64,000 nucleotides of DNA from Bombyx mori (lineage: Eukaryota; Arthropoda; Insecta; Lepidoptera; Bombycidae). The stretch lies in assembly GCF_030269925.1 (NCBI RefSeq), contig NC_085130.1, positions 2,616,501 through 2,680,500 on the forward strand, read 5' to 3'. Within the stretch, counting starts at the first letter, position 1, and the number at the start of each line of letters is the position of its first letter. The notes under the pieces are model-generated. The model worked only from the letters and a program-made list of their open reading frames with translations. It had not been told where the DNA came from and did not search any database. A program made the translations under genes and the position numbers. Positions 23,310-35,527 of this stretch are shown here, in pieces.

Positions 23310-23848
23310 GGTGACATCTAAGTATTATCTACAGGTACCAGTTCGGAACTTTAATTTGATTTACCATAGTGGCGAATAGGAAAATATCTAAGATGTCCCG
23401 TTGAAATCGAATCAAAATCGGATGATAGACAGCGAGAATGTTTGCGTCGTCCTTAACAAACTTAATAGAACAAAAAAGTACTTATCAAGATCAAACAAAT
23501 GATCTAATCAGTTAATCGGGCGGGTAATTTTAATTTGTAATATCAATTAGAATGATTTATCGAAAGCAAATGTTTGAATTGAACTTGTCAATAAGATGAC
23601 TTATGTTAGACTAGGAAATTGATGTTCCGCCTAATTAGACTAGCGCTAATATCATATTGTTCTTATCACGTAGATATGTGAACGAGTTCGCAGTCTACCT
23701 GATCCTAAGCGGTAAAGTCCTTAGACGTTGCATATATACCGTCACTAATTACTAAAAGAAAAACTTTTTATGATTCAATATTTATTTAACATATATATAG
23801 AATATTTATCGGAATGGCGTGTGAAATATAAATTCAAAATGTTATATA
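23310..23848. other. AT-rich intergenic DNA between genes 2 and 3
   Basis: No ORF; a faint degraded Bm1 tail near 23670-23720 (acgagttcgcagtctacctg). Confidence 0.35.
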
Positions 23849-23849
23849 A

Positions 23850-24090
23850 GACGGTCAGCGCAAAAGTGGCCTAATCTGGCCTTAAGCAATGAGGTTTAAG
23901 TTTTCATTATTTTGAATTTGAGTCGGCAAAAAAACAATACGCGCAAAAATAATGATTACAGAGCCATCTGTTATCTATGGGCGAAACTATGAATAGGCCG
24001 GTTTTGCATCAAAATAAATTTTATTTTAAATAAATTGCAATATACAATTATGCAATGCATGATTATGAAAAATTTTACGCTGACGGCCAC
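23850..24090. mobile_element. MITE, GGCCGTCAGCGCAAAAGTGG family
   Basis: The left end acggtcagcgcaaaagtgg is mirrored by the right end acgctgacggcc. The interior cagagccatctgttat-ctatgggcgaaac is the empty target site for the Harbinger insertion. It lies just downstream of gene 2. Confidence 0.75.
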
Positions 24091-24267
24091 ATATATAAAT
24101 AGAATTTCGATGTAAAACGGGAGTTTGACTTTGAATTTCAGTTGAAGATCAGAACTATATAATTCTCTATGTTTCAATTATTCATCGAGTTATTTTAAAA
24201 TTCAAAGTCAATTTCCATATTTACTTTAAATCGAATACGGAATATACAAAGCTAGGATACACGGTGG

Positions 24268-27200
24268 TCAGTATCCGTTGCGGGATTTCCCATTGTGGGC
24301 GTGTTCGCCGTTGCGTCCGAATCCGGCGTGATGCGAGAAGTCGCCGTGCGACTCTGAATCGTGGCCGTTGTGGTTGCCGTGGAAACCGTTCGCGCCATTA
24401 CCGTCGTAGCCAGCGTGATTGTTCGCGTTCGCGTCATAACCGGAGCGCGCGTCCTCGGATTCTTCGTAAGAAATGTGCGGCTTAAAACCGCGCTCGTCGG
24501 CCTGGTAGCTCACGGTCTGAAACAAAGATTTAAACTTAATCCTTAAACAGACCGAGAATTTTCACGCGTTAGAAATATAAAAAAAAGGAATGTGTGGTTT
24601 TATGAAACCACGGTAAAAGTGAAACTTTTTTTCACATTATAGACATTTAACTCTGACAAACAACATTTACATTAAACACTGACAAAAACTAACAAAATAG
24701 CGTGGAGTCTATACACTACACGGTCAACTGCTGCGAACTATAGGTAGGAGCCGCCATATTGGCTTCGGCTACTCTGACGAGCGCCTTTCACTTTATCCCT
24801 ACTCCGCGGCCGACCGTCACGCGACATGCAACACACAGACGAAAAAGTTTGAGACGATGCAAACGAATATCAATAATATTTTCGAGTATTTTTTGCAGTT
24901 TCGTCATCGAAGTACTTTTAGTGATTCTGGGTTTTTGTGAGGCAATAATACACGTGCAATAAGGGCGACTGTCCTTTTCCTCTGACGCGCAATTTTAACG
25001 TTAGAACCTCGGATCGCATTTCAATCGGGATGCGTGTGTGAAAACAATACAGCGCCCCGATTCCTCGCTGTAACAGCGTGAGTTTACAAAGATTAACCTT
25101 CTATTATCACTATTATTTTTACGAGCCGACGCCATGCAAATCTTGATGTACCTACCAAAGAAAATAACAATTTGTTTATTGTTAAATTGTGACCTTGATC
25201 TTGCTGTTAATAAGTAAATCAAACGTTCTTGGCTCGTTAAATACGAAAACATCATAATTACAGACAATAAAATTACGATGAAATAATTATATTAATAATT
25301 TTAAAGAAATTTCATTAGGATTCATTTCTGTGAATACGCCATCTATAGTCGGATTTTTTATTAGACGAAGTAAACTGACGTTTACTGTGTTGTCAGTTTT
25401 TGATGAAATAAAAATAGTGTTGTGACAAAGTGAACGATTGAAAAAACTCCTGAATTAATGAAATTGCCTTGATTGTCTAGTGAATAGTTAGTGTGCCGAA
25501 CTGCCGATATCGGGCACGGGGTTCGAATTTTAGCCGTGCTTTGTACATACCAACGAGTTTTCGACGAAACATTATGTTCCTATGGTATCTACCTGTACTG
25601 AATACCGAGTGTTTTAAACATTAAGAAAAACATTGCGAGGAAGCTTGTAAGACTGTCCTATTTCCAATGCATCATATAGTTGAAACTATAGATGTATAAA
25701 ATATAACAATTATAGGTACATAGGTAATGAAAATAAAAAAAACTGATTGTAGTTACATACTACTAGTAACATATTATTATATTGGATCACTTTAATACAA
25801 TTTTATTGTAAAATATAAATAATATTCTTTTATAGTTTGAAATTAATGATTAACTCTTCACACTCATTGTTCATTTATGTGATTGAACGAGAACTGAACG
25901 CATCACTATTACTTTAAATATAGCAACATTATTTCACAAAGTGACATTAGCTACTGTCAGCTGGCTTCGTCTAATTAAAAATCCGACTATAAATTCTACA
26001 TCTAAAAGCAAAAAACGTCAATCGATGCCGGCCGCACCGCCTTGACTATACAGGGTGATTTCTGATTGTGTTACTGATATAGAGCGATTCCAGATACAGG
26101 GTGATTCAATGTGATCATATCACACACGATACAACTTAGCAATACATCATTTAATATACTTTTTTATTATGCTTTAAACAGCCCACGTTAACGTTAATAT
26201 GCTTTTATTATTGTTTAGATGGGTGGACGAGTTCGCGGTCCATCTGGTGTTAAGAAGTTACCGAAGCACATAAACATCACAGTGTGATTGCCGCCACACA
26301 TCTTGAGACTTGAAGTCAATCTTTCGATTGGAATTACGCGATTTTGTTTTGTTTTCACATAATTGATTTTTTGCGCAAATAGGAATTGTTACACAATGAG
26401 TGATGTTTTATGTACGAGAAGCAATTGTTTCACGGTGTACCTGCTTACGACCATCGGGCAGGACAACGTGATACTCCCCTTGGGCGTGTTCCTCGTGTCT
26501 CTCCTCTTGATGCCCGAATTCCGTGCCCTCGAAATGGTCATTGACCATATAACCGAAGTTGTAGTTAGCCGGTTCGCTCTGCAAATGATGAGGGGCGGTA
26601 ATGGGCAGCGAATGATGGCCGAAGGTACGAAGCATGAGGCGCAGTGGAAAAGCGTGGTCATTATTAACACGGCGATTTAAATAGCTTCTCTGTCCCGCGT
26701 CTATGATTGATGTATGGAGGGTAAATGTAAGGAGAACCGTCTCTGTGTGCGAAAAACTGTCCGTTAAAATCTGCTAAATAATGGTGGCGCTACAGTAGCA
26801 ACCGGGTAAATTTTAATCAAAATCGCTACTCAGATTTCCGAAGTACGATAATATTAATGTATACATTGTTATAACAACATTGATTATTTAATTCATCAAA
26901 AAATAAGATCACTCTTATCAATTAGTCAGTTGTCCTTTACAAATAGATAATCGTAATCTACACTTGTTTCTGTACGCGTCATTCTAAATGTAATGGATTT
27001 TAATTATCTCAGTTTGATGATTGCATTTTGATAGATTCAAACATGGAGGGTAGAGGTAAGGAGAACCGTCTCTGTGTGTAAATAGCGTCCGTTAAAATCT
27101 GCTAAATAAGAGTGGCGCTACAGTAGCAACCGGGCAAATTTTAAAAAAGACACTAAAAGTTATTAGAATAAGTAAGAGAAATAATAAAGGATGAAAGAAC

Positions 27201-30200
27201 TGTAAGCACTACAAAATCACAAAAAGTTTTTTATTTAAAGCTGATAAGAAAATGTAATTAATGTCTGCACGTTTTACCACAGCGATAATTTTAGGTTATA
27301 TTACATTGAAATTAGTTTGGACTACGTAAACAAGTGAGGTCTTGTATAATACACTGCCACTAACTACTCTAGTCATTAAATATATTAAATTTCCTAACTC
27401 AGCATACTTCAATCAGTTAACAACTGCTCAATTCATATCATACCCTGTGCCTGTGCTAGCGCCATTCTGGAGGATTTTTTAACTGTTATTTAGTGCTGAA
27501 AGTGGGACACTTTTTCAAGCTTCTCCTATATGAGACGGCTCTCCTTACCTCTACCTTCCATAGATTGATGTTAATTAAGCTGTCGTTTAAGCATTGGCAA
27601 GCAAGTCCGTATGTTAAGAGAACAAGAGTGATCTTCTAAAATGACCAAAAGTATCAGCTGCGTGATGATTAAGCAGTTGACGATTGCGGTATATGTGTTT
27701 GAGGGTTGCGAATGATCCATAATGAGGACAATGCGTCATAAGCAAAAAAAGAAAGTTGTTGGAAAAGCTAACGGAATCGTCATAAACTTATTAAGATGAA
27801 GTTATTGTTAAGGAAATTTATTAATACTAGAGGTCCCGCAGTAGTCGAAATTCGACTATAATTAATTGGAATTGTAAGTTTGTACACTATTATGATTGTA
27901 TTTTATACTTCTATAATCACAAATTTCGCCAAGACTACACTATAAAAAATATAAACAAAGACAAACCATATTTAATCTATTCTCAATTTGACAACAGACG
28001 TCAAGAACAAAAGTTTGACAATAAATAGTATGCATGCATGTGTGCGTCAAATACATGGTATGTAGTGTGTGTAATGTTTTCTTTATTGATTTAATGTATC
28101 TTTTATGCATTATTTAAAAAAAATATTAGCATTGTGCACTTCTTCTCTATATTCTCTATAAGTGTGGAAAATTTTATACTCCTCCGTCCGCGCAATTTTC
28201 GTAAAAAGGGATACAAAGTTTTTGCTTCACGTATTAATATATAGATATTCTTTTTAATACTGTATAAAGTGTTATATGTATGTATGTATGTTTGTGTGTA
28301 TGTATGAATATGTGATTGTGTATATATGTATGTATATATTTATTTTTTTGTGTATGTATTTGTAACTTAATATAAATTTCATTGCACCTACCACTATTCA
28401 CTCTGCACTACCTTTGGTTGACGGGTAGAGAATGCCTTAGGCATTAAGTCCACCAATGTAAATTTTACATGAAGTGTAATAAATAAATAAATAAGCATAG
28501 TTTAACTTACAGCATCGACTTCCACGGCGTTCCTGCCGAAGGCTGCGGCGTTGTGGTCGTAGCCTTGTTGGTCGGCGTGCCTCCCTTGAGCACCAAAGCC
28601 ATGGCCATGATGAGAACCCCTGAAGACAAATGAGACGTGAAGAAACATATCTACGCTTGAAAGGCAAACGTGACTAAGCGACAATGCGTGAACTTTACAG
28701 TAGACTAATTTAAAGTTGAAATACCTGAAAAAAATTCTATTTTAACGAATCTAGCTGTAGGATTGAAATGATTTTAATAGGCCTAGAAATATATCTTTTT
28801 TGCGCATCGAATATGGTTATTGCCTATTATTTATGTACAAAGCAGCTATTGTCGCTTAGTCACGTTTGCCTTTCAAGCGTCGATATACATATCTTCTATT
28901 TATAACCTAAGTCTTACTGGTGGTAGCACGTCTTGTGAGTTTGCACGGGTAGGTACCACCACCCTGTCGTATTTCTGTCGTGAAGCAGTAATGCGTTTCG
29001 GTTTGAAGGACGGGGCAGCCGTTGTACTGTTAAAAGTGAGACCTTACAACTCATGTCTCAAGGTGGGTGGCGGCATTTACATTGTAGATGTCTATGGGCT
29101 CCGGTAACCACTTAAGATCAAATGGGCTGTGAGCTCGTCCACCCATCCAAGCAATAAATAAAAAGCCTTTTGCCTATTTAATTAAGCTTAATAGAATGTC
29201 GAAATTACTGTTCTAAACACACACTCCTCTCATTCACTGAGTTTCTCGCCGAATTTTCTCAGTGGGGCGCGATTCCGATCTGGTGGTAGATTCAGCGAAG
29301 CACGCCTCTTGCTAGAGCTAATGTTAGCAAATTCTCTCAGATTGAGCCCGTGAGCTCACCTACCAGTCCGGGCATAACTGGAATAACCTCTTAGGCTACC
29401 ACCGATTATGTAGGGAGAAAAAAACACACTCTTCTCAAAGGTGAGATCAAGTCGTGGCTGCCGTTACCACTTTCCCGGTCTGTTTCTGATATAGAATTCC
29501 GCATCTTTACCTTGCGAACCCATTTCCGTGGATGCTGTCGTCTTCGTGATCGTCATGTCCTGCTTGTCCGTGGCCGAAAGCTCCATGGATTCCCTGACCT
29601 TCTAGAGTCCTGGCCGCTACCACTTGAGGGGCACCTCCGAAACCATGAGGGCCTTGGGGATACCCAGCGTTTCTGGTTAACGGAGAAGGCGGGAGGTAGC
29701 TGAAACATGGTAAGTTTGATTAGGATTCCCTAACTTCATCTTCCACTTGTTAAAACATTTACAATAAAGACCACATTTCGGTGTGAATTAAAAAAAAAAA
29801 CGATTTTTTTTTATTGCTTAGTTGGTTGAACGAGCTCACGGCCCACCTGGTGTTAAGCGGTTACCGGAACCCATAGACGTTTACAACGTAAATGTCGCCA
29901 CCCACCTTTAGATATGAGTCTAAAGTCTCAGTATAGTTACAACGGCTGCCCCACCCTTCGAACCGAAACGCATTACTGCTTCACGGCAGAAATAGGCAGA
30001 GTGGTGGTACCTACCCGTGCGGAACCACAACAATATATTGTTGGTAACGATAATGAGAATAAAATATGCAGTTTTATTGATTTGCCATCGACTCCTAAAC
30101 CCGTGGCGCCAAGAAATTGACGCTGATATCAAAGTCTAAGCAGAAGCTGTGATATGCAAGAAACTTTTTTTTTTAATGCTTAGTCGGTGTTAAGTGGTTA

Positions 30201-31568
30201 CCAGAGCCCATAGGCAAGGACAAAGTAAATGTCGTCCTTAAGACATGAGCTCTAATTAAATTAGTTTTTTCAAATTAAAATTCATTTACCTCTTCGAAGG
30301 CGGCGGCTCAGCGAAGGCTACTGCGGCCACAACCATTAAAACAACGATGAACTGGTGACAAAAAAAGGTCTTTCAAACAAACAAACAAACAAAAAAAGAC
30401 TTTACCTTATGTGCTTTAAGAACTAAACTGGAGAGGTGATTCTTGCTAACGAAAATCAGTCGTAATCATTGTGCTTATTGCGAGTTTTTTTATCTTCTAG
30501 CTTCCCTTCGTTTGCCGCTAGGGGCGCTGTTCCAGCTCCATACAAATTTGAGTTAACTTTTACGATATCGAGGACGTTAAAAAACTCGCACTAAGCACCA
30601 CACATCGTACTTATTTGTCTTTTTATGTAATATATTTATATTAAGATAAAGTAATAATTTTTTTTTTTTTTTTTATTGCTTAGATGGGTGGACGAGCTCA
30701 CAGCCCACCTGGTTCTAAGTGGTTACTGGAGCCTGTAGACATCTACAACGTAAATGCGACACCCACCTTGAGACATAAGTTGTAAGGTCTCAATTATAGT
30801 TACAACGGCTGCCCTACCCTTCAAACCGAAACACATTACTGCTTCACGACAGAAATAGGCGGGGTGGTGGTACCTACCAGTGCGACCTCATAAGAGGTCC
30901 TACCACCAGTAATTACGCAAATTAAAATTTTGGATTGGGTTGCGGGCGGGTTGGATTTTTATTACACGATGTTATTCTTTCACCGTGGAAATCAATCGTG
31001 AACATTTGTTAAGCACGTATTTCATTAGAAAAATTGGTACCCGCCTGCGGGATTCGAACACCGGTGCATCGCTACATACGAATGCACCGGACGTCTTATC
31101 CTTTAGGCCACGACGACTTTAATATTATTGTATCATCATCATCGCTCCTTGATCTGTGTGAAGGATGACCCAAAAGATACTACTACTGGTTGGAACCCTG
31201 ATAAAGATAAACGAGATCATACAACAAATAAATCAAACAGAGAATTGAAACGGAAAAAAAATCATGCATCTCGGTTGATCAAGAAAAAAGTAATACGCAT
31301 AGAAAAATACTGTGGAATTGAGAAACTCCACCTCTTTTAACAAAGTCAAAAAGTGCTTTAACATTGTATAAGTAAAGCAGAGTTTACCCCAAAAAAATAT
31401 TTATAAAAATTATTATTGTCATGTATCTCTTAGAATATTCACAATACAAAATAAATAAAATTAAAAAAAATGCAATTTTCATTCAAACCTTTGGCTCAAA
31501 AGTCGAATAAATCGAAAAAAAAAAAACTTTAACCGAAAGCTTAAATAGTATTTTTTCATTACCTTCAT
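24268..31568 (-). CDS. RR-type cuticular protein, Gly/His-rich (gene 2)
   Basis: Minus-strand coding exons are 31563-31568, 30290-30351, 29511-29699, 28511-28619, 26441-26578 and 24268-24516. Junctions are GT/AG and phases agree, giving 250 residues. Exon 1 encodes Met-Lys; exon 2 completes a signal peptide (FIVVLMVVAAVAFA). Exons 3-4 are rich in Gly, His, Asp and Gln (GAFGHGQAGHDDHEDD). Exon 5 starts the chitin-binding RR domain (EPANYNFGYMVNDHFEGTEF, residues about 124 on) and stops at LPDGRKQ; exon 6 completes it with VSYQADERGFKPHI. The C-terminus is again Gly/His/Asn-rich. The domain is closest to the RR-2/pro-resilin type. Expected role: secreted, chitin-bound structural protein of cuticle. 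Its last codons GGATAC precede TGA at 24268-24270. Confidence 0.85.
24530..25340. other. Intron 5 of gene 2, proximal part
   Basis: No repeat identified; moderately GC-rich near 24720-24850 but without a coding pattern. Confidence 0.35.
25344..25991. mobile_element. 650-bp TIR element with TA ends
   Basis: The left end tatagtcggattttttatta is mirrored by the right end taattaaaaatccgactata, continuing into gacgaag / cttcgtc. A TA dinucleotide flanks each side. The interior is AT-rich without an ORF. It lies in intron 5 of gene 2. Confidence 0.7.
26203..26326 (-). mobile_element. Bm1 tail fragment, diverged
   Basis: Minus-strand tail (attgtttagatgggtggacg ... ccatctggtgttaag), decaying after cttgagacttgaag. 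It lies about 115 bp downstream of exon 5 of gene 2. Confidence 0.7.
26713..26818 (+). mobile_element. Partial MITE end (ATGGAGGGTARAGGTAAGG family)
   Basis: Matches the left ~105 bp of the element at 27044-27561 (ggagaaccgtctctgtgtg, ggcgctacagtagcaaccgg). No matching right end before the next copy. Confidence 0.65.
27044..27561. mobile_element. 520-bp TIR element
   Basis: The left end atggagggtagaggtaagga is mirrored by the right end tccttacctctaccttccat, with ggcgctacagtagc opposite gctagcgccat further in. No ORF. It lies in intron 4 of gene 2. Confidence 0.75.
27827..28245 (-). mobile_element. Non-autonomous Helitron (family A), 419 bp
   Basis: Read on the minus strand it starts TCTATATATTAATACGTGAA and ends with the hairpin AGTCGAATTTCGACT, then actgcgggacctCTAG. 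TC start, hairpin and CTRR end, with no target duplication, are Helitron hallmarks. Other copies are at 35616-37157, 49591-50020 and 56904-57317. Intron 4 of gene 2. Confidence 0.85.
28270..28372. repeat. Degenerate (TATG)n microsatellite
   Basis: Repeated tatgtatg/tgtatgta units with interruptions. Confidence 0.8.
28916..29161 (+). mobile_element. Bm1 SINE, tail half
   Basis: From actggtggtagcacgtcttg to cccatccaagcaataaataa. It lies in intron 3 of gene 2, antisense. Confidence 0.85.
29231..29425 (+). mobile_element. LINE 3' fragment (BMC1-like, tentative)
   Basis: Shares gagtttctcgccgaattttc and ggtggtagattcagcgaagc with the family, ending in an A-rich tail. It stops about 85 bp before exon 3 of gene 2. 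Confidence 0.6.
29806..30026 (-). mobile_element. Bm1 SINE, tail half
   Basis: Minus strand from ttttattgcttagttgg to ctacccgtgcgga. Intron 2 of gene 2. Confidence 0.85.
30168..30256 (-). mobile_element. Degenerate Bm1 fragment
   Basis: atgcttagtcggtgttaagt, a deleted Bm1 tail that lacks the ggtggacgagctcac block. Its A-run end is next to exon 2 of gene 2. Confidence 0.6.
30471..30598. mobile_element. Hairpin MITE, GTGCTTAGTGCGAG family
   Basis: Ends gtgcttattgcgag and ctcgcactaagcac, with the loop motif cgctaggggcgctgttcc. The left inner arm is deleted relative to the copy at 53.4 kb. It lies in intron 1 of gene 2. Confidence 0.75.
30658..31119 (-). mobile_element. Bm1 SINE, near full length
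   Basis: Complete minus-strand copy of about 460 bp from the poly-T (A tail) to the tRNA-like head ending aggccacgacgact. The B box (gattcgaacaccgg) and A box (cctttaggcca) are both readable. It lies about 450 bp inside intron 1 of gene 2. Confidence 0.9.
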
Positions 31569-31608
31569 AATGTGAGGTGTTTCGTCTGTGTGTCACAAGT
31601 AGAATGAT

Positions 31609-31641
31609 GACTTGTGCTCTGACGTGTTACTTTATATAGTT
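31609..31641 (-). promoter_or_regulatory. TATA box of gene 2
   Basis: Minus-strand CTATATAAAG (31631-31640) lies about 25-30 bp before AAGTCATCATTC, a plausible initiator. The ATG at 31568 follows about 40 bp later with no splice site between, so the 5'UTR is short. Confidence 0.55.
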
Positions 31642-31925
31642 GACGGTGCCGGCTTGAAATATTACTATCATTAGAACATAAAAGAGCCTGCTTATGTTGC
31701 GGATTTAAGGACAGAAATCGCTTGAGTCGCCTTTGTTCTTAAACTTTTCGGTATGTTATTTTTTCTTTTTATTAAAAAAATAAATTAACTGCAAGAAAAT
31801 CAAAGCTTTCTAAATTATTAACTTATTGTTAACCCGATATGTACTGTTACTATTTATATAAAGTAAATTTCAGTTAAATAGATTAACTCAATTACTCGAT
31901 CTTGCTTACGAATCAAAGGTACGAC
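31642..31925. other. Upstream region of gene 2
   Basis: AT-rich DNA immediately 5' of the gene 2 promoter. No repeat recognised; a likely place for regulatory sites, but none can be named. Confidence 0.35.
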
Positions 31926-31926
31926 C

Positions 31927-32347
31927 AATACCGTCTTTAGCATAAGGGCACACGGGGCCCGTGCCCAGGGCTCCCATTCTCAGGGGGCCTCGAAAGACCG
32001 ACAATTTCTCTCACACGTTTATTCTCAAAACATTTTTGTAGGGCACATTACACTTTTTTCACAAATCAGTAATCAGAAGGTATTTACAAGGCATATACTA
32101 TGCCTATAATAGAAGATTTTGCTCAACAGAAATCCCGAAAGAAACCGTTATCGAAATCGTAACCAAGAAACCAGCAGCATTCTAATATCATTAATGACAT
32201 ATTATATCATACTGTATTTGATTACCTATAATAAATGGTCTCAAACTCAGTAAAAAAATGTTATTATAATTCGCTTTTTTTACTTTCCAAAAGGGCCTCG
32301 AATTCTTGTGTGTCCAAGGGCCCCATCCTAGTTTAAGATGTCCCTGG
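31927..32347. mobile_element. Possible TIR element with GGGCCC-rich ends
   Basis: The left end (cgtctttagcataagggcac) weakly mirrors the right end (gggccccatcctagtttaag), and both arms are rich in ggcccg/gggcctcgaa. No clear target duplication, so the superfamily is unassigned. Confidence 0.4.
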
Positions 32348-32688
32348 GTGCGACTTCCGACAAACAAGTTAAGTCTATGGACAAGAATAGCTAATTTGTA
32401 TTTCTAAAACGATCAATCTAGGCTTTTGACACAATCTTCAACCAGCAAACGATGCTTTTGTGAAAGCACATTGACCCGTTGCTTCTGTGCTTCAAGGTAA
32501 CGCATTAATGTCATTTTTTTTATATAGACTCAAATGCTCACGACACTATGTCTACCCAAAACGTGACTGCAATAGTAGAATTCTTCCTAACAGGCTGTCT
32601 TCACGCCACCACCGTTCTCCTCCTCGTTTGGTGGTGAATAATCCAGTCAGTGTGTACTGCTTGATATATCCGATTATAGATATTTTTA

Positions 32689-33004
32689 GTCGTGGTGGTC
32701 TAAAGGATAAGACGTCCGGTGCATTCGTATCGAGCGATGCAACGGTGTTCGAATCCCGCAGGCGGTTACCAATTTTTCTAATGAAATACGTTCTTAACAA
32801 ATGTTCATGATTGACTTCCACGGTGAAGGAATGTAATAAAAATCAAACCCACAAAATTATAGCCTTTGTAACTATACTGAGACCTTAGAACTTATATCTC
32901 AAGGTGGGTGGCGCATTTACGTTGTAGATGTCTATGGGCTCCAGTAACCACTTAACATCAAGTGGGCTGTGAACTCGTCCACCCACCTAAGCAATAAATA
33001 AAAA
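32689..33004 (+). mobile_element. Bm1 SINE with internal deletion
   Basis: Intact head (gtcgtggtggtctaaaggat, B box gtgttcgaatcccgc) and intact tail, but the middle is deleted: caaacccacaaaattatag runs straight into tgtaactatactgagacc. Confidence 0.85.
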
Positions 33005-33009
33005 AACTA

Positions 33010-33530
33010 GACCCGCCAGGCTATCCAACGGAGAAGTTTTCAATGTTTTTGCTAAAGCATAATAATCAAATAATGATATTAATTTGTTATTATTACTTTA
33101 GATCACAAACAGTATTTTTATATTACTTCCTCTTCGTTCATAGGTAAAAAAAAACAAAATCAAATGTAATAGAACATTTAAAGAAAAATCATTAAAATAT
33201 AATGTGTTTTTATTTTATTAGTCTTCTGATTTACACACCACCTATTTACAAAGTTTCATCGCGTTCGCAATACATCCAAATATTACATAAAAAAATAATA
33301 ATAAAATAAAAAAAAATTACTAAAGTATACCTATATGCTCTGTTCTCAAGGATGCGAATTGTCACGAAGCTTCCTAAGTTCTAACACAACAAGCCTATTC
33401 GACCCTATCACTCCAAATTTGTAACACTAGTGTACTAATATAATCGATTTTATATATACATATATATATACATCTTCGCATTATTCAATAGAACTAAATA
33501 CAATACGTTTTTATTTTTAACTTTTTTGAG
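33010..33530. other. AT-rich intergenic DNA
   Basis: A/T runs and a short (TA)n near 33450-33475; nothing else recognised. Confidence 0.4.
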
Positions 33531-33536
33531 AGATTA

Positions 33537-33800
33537 CTAGTGGCCCGGAGGCCTTTCCAGTTTTACCAGGACAGGTGGGCGAGCAAAGGCTCAGCCAGGA
33601 GGGATGAGATTTGTAGCTGCTTCGCGAATGAATCTACTACCGGATCGGAATCGCGACCCGCTGAGAAGATCCGGCGAGAAACTCAGCGGACTGATGTTTA
33701 GGTCAGGTTGCATGTCGAACTCTTTGCCGAGTTCGACGAGTACGGTTACCGGGGTCCCTATTCCTAGTGTTAGAGCTAAAGGTGTCTAATTCAAGGGTTA
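33537..33800 (-). mobile_element. LINE 3' end (tail type as at 3.1-3.5 kb)
   Basis: Inverted copy of the 3098-3540 element: gtggcccggaggcctttcc, accggatcggaatcgcgac, and gttaccggggtccctattcc. Confidence 0.6.
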
Positions 33801-34249
33801 TCAGATCTAATGGATTCTTAAGAACGTGTACCAATGTTATAGTAGAACGAACGAACAGAGAATTCAATGGCGAACCAGGAAAATCCATAATTTCCTCACG
33901 ATCCCCTCTTTAGTTGAGAAGTTGATCTAGCGACTTACCCATTGGACATGAGTTCGATACCCGATCGAAGACTGCATTTTTGACAAAGGATATTTAGTAT
34001 TCTGGGTCTGGATGGGTTTGTTCTTACTTCGTATCCGGCACTCAGAACTAATCTAACATAAGGGCGACTTCTAATTGACTGGTAAGTGTAGGTAAGTAAA
34101 AAACAGTCCAAATTCTATTGGTATGCGGTAAAAATGATGCTTGTAAATTTGCTCTGTGCGTTATAAACTCGGAAACAATTTCTAACGTTGTCCCACAATA
34201 AAAACATAATTAATTAGCTTTTTACGATGTATCCACAGTAATTTAAGTA

Positions 34250-34251
<2 letters not shown>

Positions 34252-34296
<45 letters not shown>

Positions 34297-34392
34297 AAAC
34301 ATACTTTATTGCACACCAAAACACAATTAACATCAGAAAACAGTCAACAAGCAGATACGTTTGTACAATAGGCGGTCTTATCGTTAAAAGCG
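34252..34392 (-). mobile_element. LINE 3' tail with (GA)n microsatellite
   Basis: A (GA)n tract at 34252-34297 followed by acatactttattgcacacca and caataggcggtcttatcg. The reverse complement matches 51183-51298 on the plus strand, including its (CT)n end, so the microsatellite is the tail of a LINE. Confidence 0.65.
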
Positions 34393-34474
34393 ATTTCTTC
34401 CAGACATCCATTTAATTACCCGAAATTCTGGACAGATAAAGATACAGCAGGTATGTTGCGGTGTACTATTAATG

Positions 34475-34720
34475 GTACTGGTGGTAGGACCTCTTGTGAG
34501 TCCGCACGGGTGGGTACCACCACCCGGCCTATTTCTGCCGTGAAGCAGTAATGCGTTTCGGTTTGAAGGGCGGGGCAGCCGTTGTAACTATACCGAGACC
34601 TTAGAACTTATCTCAAGGTGGGTGGCGCATTTACGTTGTAGATGTCTATGGGCTCCAGTAACCACTTAACATCAGGAGGGCTGTGAGCTCGTCCACCCAT
34701 ATCAGCAATTAAAAAAAAAC
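34475..34720 (+). mobile_element. Bm1 SINE, tail half
   Basis: From actggtggtaggacctcttg to cccatatcagcaattaaaa. Confidence 0.85.
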
Positions 34721-34852
34721 ATTATTAAAGAAAATACATACATACAATAAATAGTTATATATCATTCAATATAATATGATATCCCTATATGATTTGTTTT
34801 TAAGTGACCCTGGTGTACTTAAATGAATCTGACGATGTGATGAATTATGATT

Positions 34853-34895
34853 TACTGGTGGTAGGACCTCTTGTGAGTCCGTGCGGGTAAGTAAT
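34853..34895 (+). mobile_element. Bm1 scrap
   Basis: Only tactggtggtaggacctctt to gcgggtaagt remains. Confidence 0.7.
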
Positions 34896-35067
34896 TGAAC
34901 TAAAATACGTGTATACATTCTAGAGAAGTTTAGCACTACGTCGAATTCATTTACCTATGAATAAAAACTGAATTTAAGCATGTTATACAAAATTGATGAT
35001 ATATTATAATCAATGATTGTTGTTTTTATTCTTTTTCGCTGAGGTGGAATTCAATAGTGGATCACTG

Positions 35068-35308
35068 GTAGGTTTTTTTCCTACCTAAGCTGATAGCCTT
35101 GAGAGGCTATTTCAGCGTAACCTTAACTGGTAGGTGGGCTCACGGGGCTCGAACCGGAGCTCAAACCCTAGCAAGAGCCGTGCTTCGCAAAATCTACCAC
35201 CGGATCGGAAACGCGACCCGCTAAGTATATCCGGCGAGAAACTCAGTGGGCTGTGTCTATGGGTTAATTCGCTCGTCGAGCCCTTCGTCGCAAGCGACGG
35301 GTTCTTAG
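35068..35308 (-). mobile_element. LINE 3' end (BMC1-like, tentative), fused to Bm1
   Basis: Minus-strand copy (tttttcctacctaagctgat ... ggttaattcgctcgtcgag ... cgcaagcgacgggttc). The next bases are the middle of a plus-strand Bm1, so the two are joined directly. Confidence 0.65.
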
Positions 35309-35527
35309 ATACCACCGCCCTGCCTATTTCAGCCGTGAAGCAGTAATGCGTTTCGGTTTGAAGAGCGGGGCAGCCGTCGTACTGTTAAAAGTGAGACCTT
35401 ACAACTCACGTCTCAATGTGGGTGGCGGCAATTACGTTGTAGATGTCTATGGGCTCCGATTAACACTTAATACTAGGCGGGCCGTGAGCTCGTCCACCCA
35501 TCTAAGCAATAAAAAATAAATAAAAAA
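35309..35527 (+). mobile_element. Bm1 SINE, tail half
   Basis: Starts at ataccaccgccctgcctatt and ends in cccatctaagcaataaaaa. Confidence 0.85.

Noticed and set aside
26363..26680. 105-codon plus-strand frame
   Set aside because: It is the antisense shadow of the RR exon at 26441-26578.
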